DNA from: Tectiglobus sp965223355
Lineage (GTDB): Bacteria; Pseudomonadota; Alphaproteobacteria; Rhizobiales; Hyphomicrobiaceae
Length of the DNA stretch: 64,000 nt
Direction: 5' to 3'
Assembly: GCA_965223355.1 (NCBI GenBank)
Contig: CBDCWE010000003.1
Location: 1,550,001-1,614,000, forward strand
The notes beneath the pieces were generated by a model. The model was not told the origin of the DNA, searched no databases, and saw only the letters and a program-made list of their open reading frames with translations. This document shows positions 59,927 through 64,000 of the stretch, one piece after another. Position 1 is the first letter of the stretch, and each line of letters begins with the position of its first letter. The position numbers and the translations under genes were made by a program.

Positions 59927-60460
59927 TCAGGGAAGCTGAACGCGCACCGGAAAGACTTCTTCGCCTTTGATGACGATTGCAATGTCACGGATCAGCTTCG
60001 CGAGAACCTGCATCAGGAACAGAAAGCACCCGACTGGAAGCGTCGTGCGCAGCGGATAGTAGATCGGCTTCCAGTGCGACATCGTCGTCTCACCGATCCG
60101 CCACGAATTGATCGTGATCTCGAGCGACACCCAGAACAGGACGCCGAGAAACAGGAACGTGAAGGCGCTGGTGATGACGTCGAGGATGGCGCGCCCGCGA
60201 GGAGAAAAACGCCCCCAGATGATGTCGACGTTGACGTGTCCGCCCGCCAAATGCGTGTAGGCGCCGCCGAGCACGATGTAGGCGCCGTAGAGAAACAGCG
60301 ATATCTCGTAGGCCCAGAGCGAGGGGGAATTGAAGAAGTACCGCATCACGATCTCCCAGATCATGATGCACAGCATCGGGACGATCATGAACGCCACGAT
60401 CCAGGCAAACTTCGAATTCAGCCAGTCCGTGAAGCGCAGGTAGTACTCGATTGCTTTCAA
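59927..60460 (-). CDS. dctQ: TRAP transporter small permease
   Basis: 177 residues with four hydrophobic segments (FAWIVAFMIVPMLCIMIWEI, YEISLFLYGAYIVLGGAY, AFTFLFLGVLFWVSLEI, TLPVGCFLFLMQVLAKLI), the normal DctQ layout. The start codon is TTG 60458-60460 with a strong GGGAGGAG site directly before it. It joins the large permease DctM. Confidence 0.88.
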   Translation of the reverse strand: MKAIEYYLRFTDWLNSKFAWIVAFMIVPMLCIMIWEIVMRYFFNSPSLWAYEISLFLYGAYIVLGGAYTHLAGGHVNVDIIWGRFSPRGRAILDVITSAFTFLFLGVLFWVSLEITINSWRIGETTMSHWKPIYYPLRTTLPVGCFLFLMQVLAKLIRDIAIVIKGEEVFPVRVQLP

Positions 60461-60774
60461 CGTCTCCTCCCATCGAGACCGAACGCGCCGCCGCCCTCAT
60501 CGCGCGACCGCCAGCAACCGGCGAGGTCGTTGGCGCGGCTCGTCCTTTCGAGCGTCGTCCGCGGATTGCTGGAAAGCAGCGTTCCGCGCTGCGGCTGCCT
60601 TTGGCTGGTGCATGTTCGCCGGTGCATGCGACGATGGCTGAAGCAACACCAAAGGCTTGCGGCACGACGCCATGGCACCCGATCGAGCCGAAGCATCGTG
60701 CCAAAGCATCGTGCCATGTTGTGCCCCCGGCGGTCGCAGGCAGGGGCGCTCGACACCGGAACCTGTCGCGGCCA
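60461..60774. other. Gap between dctQ and dctP, nothing recognised
   Basis: 314 bp, longer than usual within a TRAP operon. It is GC-rich and open on several frames but shows no family pattern. A processing site or internal terminator might separate the abundant binding protein from the permeases. Confidence 0.4.
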
Positions 60775-61890
60775 TTAGACCGGAAGCTGCTTCGGGCCGT
60801 AGTAGTCTTTGTGCAGCTGGCGGGCCTTGCTGTAGATATCGATCAGTCTGTCGATGTAGGGATCCTTGCCCTTCAAACCGACGAACCGGTTCCAGCTCCA
60901 TTCGGCGGCTGCCTTCAACTCGTCATCCGGGATCATGATTGTCTCCATGCCGCCGTCGGCGAGCTTCTTACGACCGCCAGCGTCGGTTGTGATCGTCATT
61001 GCGGCAAGTTCCTTGTTCATGAGCCGCGCAGCGGAGCGCATCACTTCCTGGAGGTCCTCCGGCATCTCGTTGAGTTTCTTCAAGTTCATGATGACCTCCA
61101 CAATATCGTAGGGGATCACCGAGGGGTTGATGTAGTACTTGCAGACCTCGTGCATCTTCATCCCAGCCCACGCATCCGGCGAGCCGAACGCGGCGGCATC
61201 GAGAATCTTGGTCTGGATGGCGGTGTAGACTTCCCCGCCCGGCACGGTGACGATCGAGGCGCCTTGCTTCACCAGCCATTCGGCCCAGATGCCGAACGCG
61301 CGCACCTTCATGCCCTTGAAGTCGGAGAATGTCTTGATCGGTCGGGTCGACACCATCGCGCCCCACTCGTCCGAAATCATGTAGGTCAGGTGCCCGACAT
61401 TGTGCGGCTTGTACGCCTCCTGCCAGAGTTCCTTGACGCCCATGAACTGATAGATGTTCTCGTAGAACTCGAGGGTCGTGACCGGGAAGAACGGCACCGC
61501 CCAGAGGTACTCGCCGACCGGCACGATGCCGCGGTGGTAGATCGGTGCCGTGACGGCAAGATCGGCCACGCCCGAGCCGACGCCGCGGAACGTCTCACCA
61601 ATGCCGAGCAGCACTTCGGCGTTGAAGTTGGTGAGCTCGATGCGGCCGCCGGACATTTTGTTGACGCGCTCGACGAACAGTTCCGCGGCGCGGTCCTGAG
61701 ATTGAATGCCGATGCCCGTCCAGTTGCTCTGCAGCTTGAGCTTCCACGTCTTGTTCTGCGCCTTCGCAATCGTCGGCATGGCGAGCGTGGCGGCCCCCGC
61801 CCCGGCGACGCCTGCTGCCGTCGTCTTGAGATAGTCGCGCCGGCTCACGGCCTTCGATGCGCCGGACTTCTTGATTTCCTTGTTAGACAT
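60775..61890 (-). CDS. dctP: TRAP transporter substrate-binding protein with Tat signal
   Basis: 371 residues with GGAGGACAGC before ATG. The twin-arginine signal SRRDYLKTTAAGVAG is followed by AMPTIAKAQ as the cleavage region. WKLKLQSNWTGIGIQSQ begins the mature DctP fold, and the binding-site region STRPIKTFSDFKGMKVRAFG with GGEVYTAIQTKILDAA carries the usual Arg and Glu-rich loops. It binds the substrate in the periplasm, likely an organic acid such as a keto or hydroxy acid, and delivers it to DctQM. The Tat signal shows that it folds before export. Confidence 0.9.
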   Translation of the reverse strand: MSNKEIKKSGASKAVSRRDYLKTTAAGVAGAGAATLAMPTIAKAQNKTWKLKLQSNWTGIGIQSQDRAAELFVERVNKMSGGRIELTNFNAEVLLGIGETFRGVGSGVADLAVTAPIYHRGIVPVGEYLWAVPFFPVTTLEFYENIYQFMGVKELWQEAYKPHNVGHLTYMISDEWGAMVSTRPIKTFSDFKGMKVRAFGIWAEWLVKQGASIVTVPGGEVYTAIQTKILDAAAFGSPDAWAGMKMHEVCKYYINPSVIPYDIVEVIMNLKKLNEMPEDLQEVMRSAARLMNKELAAMTITTDAGGRKKLADGGMETIMIPDDELKAAAEWSWNRFVGLKGKDPYIDRLIDIYSKARQLHKDYYGPKQLPV

Positions 61891-62363
61891 TGCTGTCCTC
61901 CCAGAAGGCTGGTTCGTAATTCAGGCTGTTGCAGTCAATGCGATCATAGTTGCACGTAATCGGTTCAAGACAAGCACTAATCACCCGGGCGCCACGAGGC
62001 ACGCCGAGAGCTGCCGCGCGCAGCGCAGCAAACTCCTGTGTTCCGCACGACATTCGGCGGTGCTGCACAGTTGTTGTGGAAGCGCCGGAAAGATCTCGGG
62101 CGTCAGCGCCAAGTGCCGGTTTTTCGCGCTTGTTTTTTGGGGACTCTGCAATCATTTGTGACAGTCGCCGCAATCGGGCTGCGCAGGTCGGCAGTGGACC
62201 GATCGACAGCATGCTGCATCGCAAGATTTCAGCCGCGAAGTTGCCGAGCCGAAAACTCTAGGCAATGGTCAGTACCACGGCGGTCTGCCACAATTCACAT
62301 TGATGATGTGTTGGCCGGCCGTGATGGGTCACGCCCCATAGCGTGGTGTCACAGCTTCGGCCG
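61891..62363. other. Intergenic region upstream of dctP
   Basis: 473 bp with no recognised gene. It should contain the promoter of the dctPQM operon near 61890-62000; no palindromic element or clear operator was seen. Confidence 0.4.
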
Positions 62364-62860
62364 TCAGCTTGCGATCTGCGGCATTGGGGTGGCGGTGATG
62401 GCTGGCGCTAGCGCCAGCGCTTGGCATCGATCGCCGATTGGCGCGATCGTCTCGAGCGTCATGTCGCGGCGGGTTGCGGCCCACGCGTCGTTCTGTTCGT
62501 TGAGGATGGTGCCGACGAGACCAACGATCGCCTTCCCGTTCGGGAGAATACCGACGAGGCGGGTGCGCTTTTTTACTTCGCCGTTGAGGCGTTCAAGCGG
62601 GGTGGTCGACTGCAGTTGACGGCGGCCAGCGCCTTCGCAGCCGCCCGGCACGGCTCGAGGAAGGTCAGGAAGTCGCTGCCTTTTCTCAACTTCGGGATCT
62701 GCAAGTTGATCGAGCCGGAGCGCGTATCCCACTGGCGCGTCCGGTAACCGTTGCGCTGGTTGGTGCGCTCGCGGTTGCGCGCGCCGTGCGCTGCACCGGT
62801 CAGGCCCTCGACTTCGAGGTCCATCAAACGCTGGGCGACAACAAACGGCCAATCCCGCCA
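62364..62860 (-). pseudogene. IS256-family transposase with large internal deletion
   Basis: On the minus strand MMDLEVEGLTGA and RERTNQRNGYRTRQWDTRSG give the IS256 N-terminus, and after a frame change PLERLNGEVKKRTRLVGILPN and LNEQNDAWAATRRDMTLE give its C-terminus. The catalytic middle is missing. It is a different IS256 copy from the one at 41.5 kb. Confidence 0.8.
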
Positions 62861-62973
62861 AAGTTATCGATCAAACCCGCGTTTTCACACAACCAAGACC
62901 CACCGCAGTCATATCTCATTTCCAAGATCTTCGAAGGATGCGATGCTATTTCGAGACATGCCAAGAGGTCGTG

Positions 62974-63180
62974 ATGACGGACGGTTCTTCAAACGGTTTC
63001 TTCGCTGATGCTTGGAGAACACGCCATCTCTTCGCGATCGGCACTGGCGCTCTTTACCCTCTCATCGCACTTGAATTGTCTTCGGGCGGATATGGCAATG
63101 CCCTGATCGGCTCGATGACCTCGGCTTGGTATCTGGGTGCGTTCCTGGGAACGGTGCTGGGTGGCCGGGTAATTGCTCGC
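62974..63180 (+). pseudogene. MFS transporter, 5' fragment
   Basis: MTDGSSNGFFADAWRTRHL then GTGALYPLIALELSSGG and SAWYLGAFLGTVLGG are the first two transmembrane segments of an MFS protein, after which the frame enters IS sequence (LAVCRTEFSAATQL). Only about 69 residues are left. Confidence 0.7.
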
Positions 63181-63310
63181 CTAGCAGTCTGTCGGACTGA
63201 GTTTTCGGCAGCAACACAACTCTAGCAACCGTGTTATGCTGCCGAGAAGGCGTGTGCCCTTGAGCTTGTGGAGGCGCTTGGTGTTGTAAGCCAAGGTGAC
63301 GAGCAGCCAT
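63181..63310 (-). pseudogene. IS5/IS1182-type transposase, C-terminal fragment
   Basis: EWLLVTLAYNTKRLHKLKG and the ending KLSPTDC are typical of IS1182-like transposase C-termini. Its upstream part is replaced by palindromic copy K. Confidence 0.65.
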
Positions 63311-63312
63311 TC

Positions 63313-63451
63313 TAGATCATCTTTGTGCTTTGAGTTGGAACCGCTATGCGGTTCCAACTCAAAGCACAAAGATGATCGCCCCTTTAGAGGCGAGCAACTT
63401 TCTGCCTTTATTCGGGATCGTTCCGATTCCGAATAAAGGCAGGTTGCTCTA
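63313..63451 (+). repeat. Palindromic element, copy K (full length)
   Basis: TAGATCATCTTTGTGC to GGTTGCTCTA with both hairpins. Hairpin 1 arms differ from copy A at paired positions (TTTGAG with CTCAAA; CATCTTTGTGC with GCACAAAGATG). Read on the minus strand, its first bases give TAG as stop to the adjoining IS1380 frame. Confidence 0.95.
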
Positions 63452-64000
63452 GCCGTGGAAGAAGCGGCCTCCCTGGTGGCCGTGCAGTGGATCGTCGGTG
63501 GCATCAAGGTCGATGGTGATCTCTTTCGGGGCCGTCGCGTGGGCATCCAGGAACACCGCCGGGAACAGCCGTTCGATGGCTTGGTTATCATGGGTAATCT
63601 TGTGATAGCGCGACGGCGCGGTGGCCGCGCCTTCTTCAGGAGAATGCTCAAGCCGGTTCAGCGTCGACTTGCCGGCGAGCGGCGCACAATTACTACGCCG
63701 GGATGCAAGCTTGCCGGCCATCACCGCCAGGACCGGATCATGGCGCAGGTCATCATGGTCGCAAACATCCTCGTAACCGAGCGCAATCGCATAAACCCGC
63801 TGACCGACCAACGTTGCGAGCGCATGCTCAACACCACTCTGGCTGCGCCCATCGCGAAAACAAGCCGCGAAGCGATCGATCAGCCGGGTCGCCTTGTTCG
63901 TCGCACCGAGCAATAACGCTCCGCCATCCGACGTGATCCGGCCACCGTTAAACTGGGCCACAATCCGCCGGCCGCAAAGCCTTCCGAAGTCAAAGGAATC
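63452..64000 (-). pseudogene. IS1380-family transposase, N-terminal part cut by copy K (5' end outside window)
   Basis: On the minus strand the frame is open from the window edge (DSFDFGRLCGRRIVAQFNGG) and continues ITSDGGALLLGATNKATRLIDRF, ALGYEDVCDHDDLRHDP and FLDAHATAPKEITIDLDATDDP, which includes an IS1380/IS4-like DDE Asp region. It stops at GRFFHG, where TAG comes from palindromic copy K; the normal continuation (YYDCYCYLP-like) is lost. Confidence 0.82.

Noticed and set aside
60451..61959. 502-codon plus-strand ORF opposite dctP
   Set aside because: Antisense to dctP with a Tat signal and good ribosome site; the ORF has no recognisable domain.
17140..63451. Palindromic elements as integron attC sites
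   Set aside because: No GTTRRRY core at the ends, no cassette organisation and no integron integrase in the window.

Overview
The window looks like an accessory-rich stretch of an alphaproteobacterial chromosome, probably from the Hyphomicrobiales or a neighbouring group. This rests on the GC-rich codon use, a badR/badH/badI set of the Rhodopseudomonas type, a TRAP transporter, two arylsulfatase-superfamily enzymes, a D-carbamoylase-like enzyme and a fused NADH-dehydrogenase-like/SelD protein. No rRNA, tRNA, CRISPR array or phage structural genes were seen. The taxonomic call is an inference.

Layout. Positions 1-14.1 kb (+): the tail of a membrane M50 peptidase/HlyD-type protein, a ~3000-residue DUF4347/beta-helix/delta-60/cadherin-like surface protein with three almost identical 333-bp repeats, and a translationally coupled hybrid histidine kinase. 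14.1-17 kb (-): a SelD fusion and, just upstream, a peroxiredoxin-like gene whose reading frame is interrupted by one in-frame TGA at the first position of a UxxC motif. This is very probably a selenoprotein beside its own selenium-donor enzyme. 17-23 kb: a basic secreted protein, an amidohydrolase, PPOX and ASCH proteins and an SDR. 22.7-27.4 kb: a MarR regulator divergent from badH, badI, an acyl-CoA ligase and an SDR, consistent with alicyclic-acid (cyclohexanecarboxylate-like) CoA degradation. 27.6-36.1 kb: two sulfatase-superfamily enzymes, a truncated thioesterase, an MFS carrier, a carbamoylase-like nitrilase and a flavin monooxygenase. 36.1-44.6 kb: an insertion-sequence graveyard (IS481, IS256, IS630, IS110 and IS3 pieces, two apparently intact IS) around GFA, RidA-like and prolyl-oligopeptidase genes. 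44.7-49.9 kb (-): two tandem paralogues that fuse a periplasmic-binding-protein-like domain to a complete pentameric ligand-gated ion channel. 50.3-54.7 kb (-): adaptor, FtsX permease and ATPase of an ABC exporter. 54.8-56.4 kb (+): host-attachment-family protein, Hsp20 and a small cytochrome c. 56.4-64 kb: an IS5-type element, an SDR fragment, a TRAP dctPQM operon and more truncated IS and genes.

A family of roughly 135-140 bp double-hairpin palindromic elements (six near-complete copies, further partial or divergent ones) sits between genes throughout. Arms differ between copies by paired compensatory changes, one copy has lost a hairpin arm at a 5-bp direct repeat, two copies supply the stop codon of the adjoining reading frame, and one lies 7 bp before a start codon.

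The most interesting points are the probable UGA-encoded peroxiredoxin-like selenoprotein next to selD, the tandem receptor-channel fusions, and the covarying palindromic element family.
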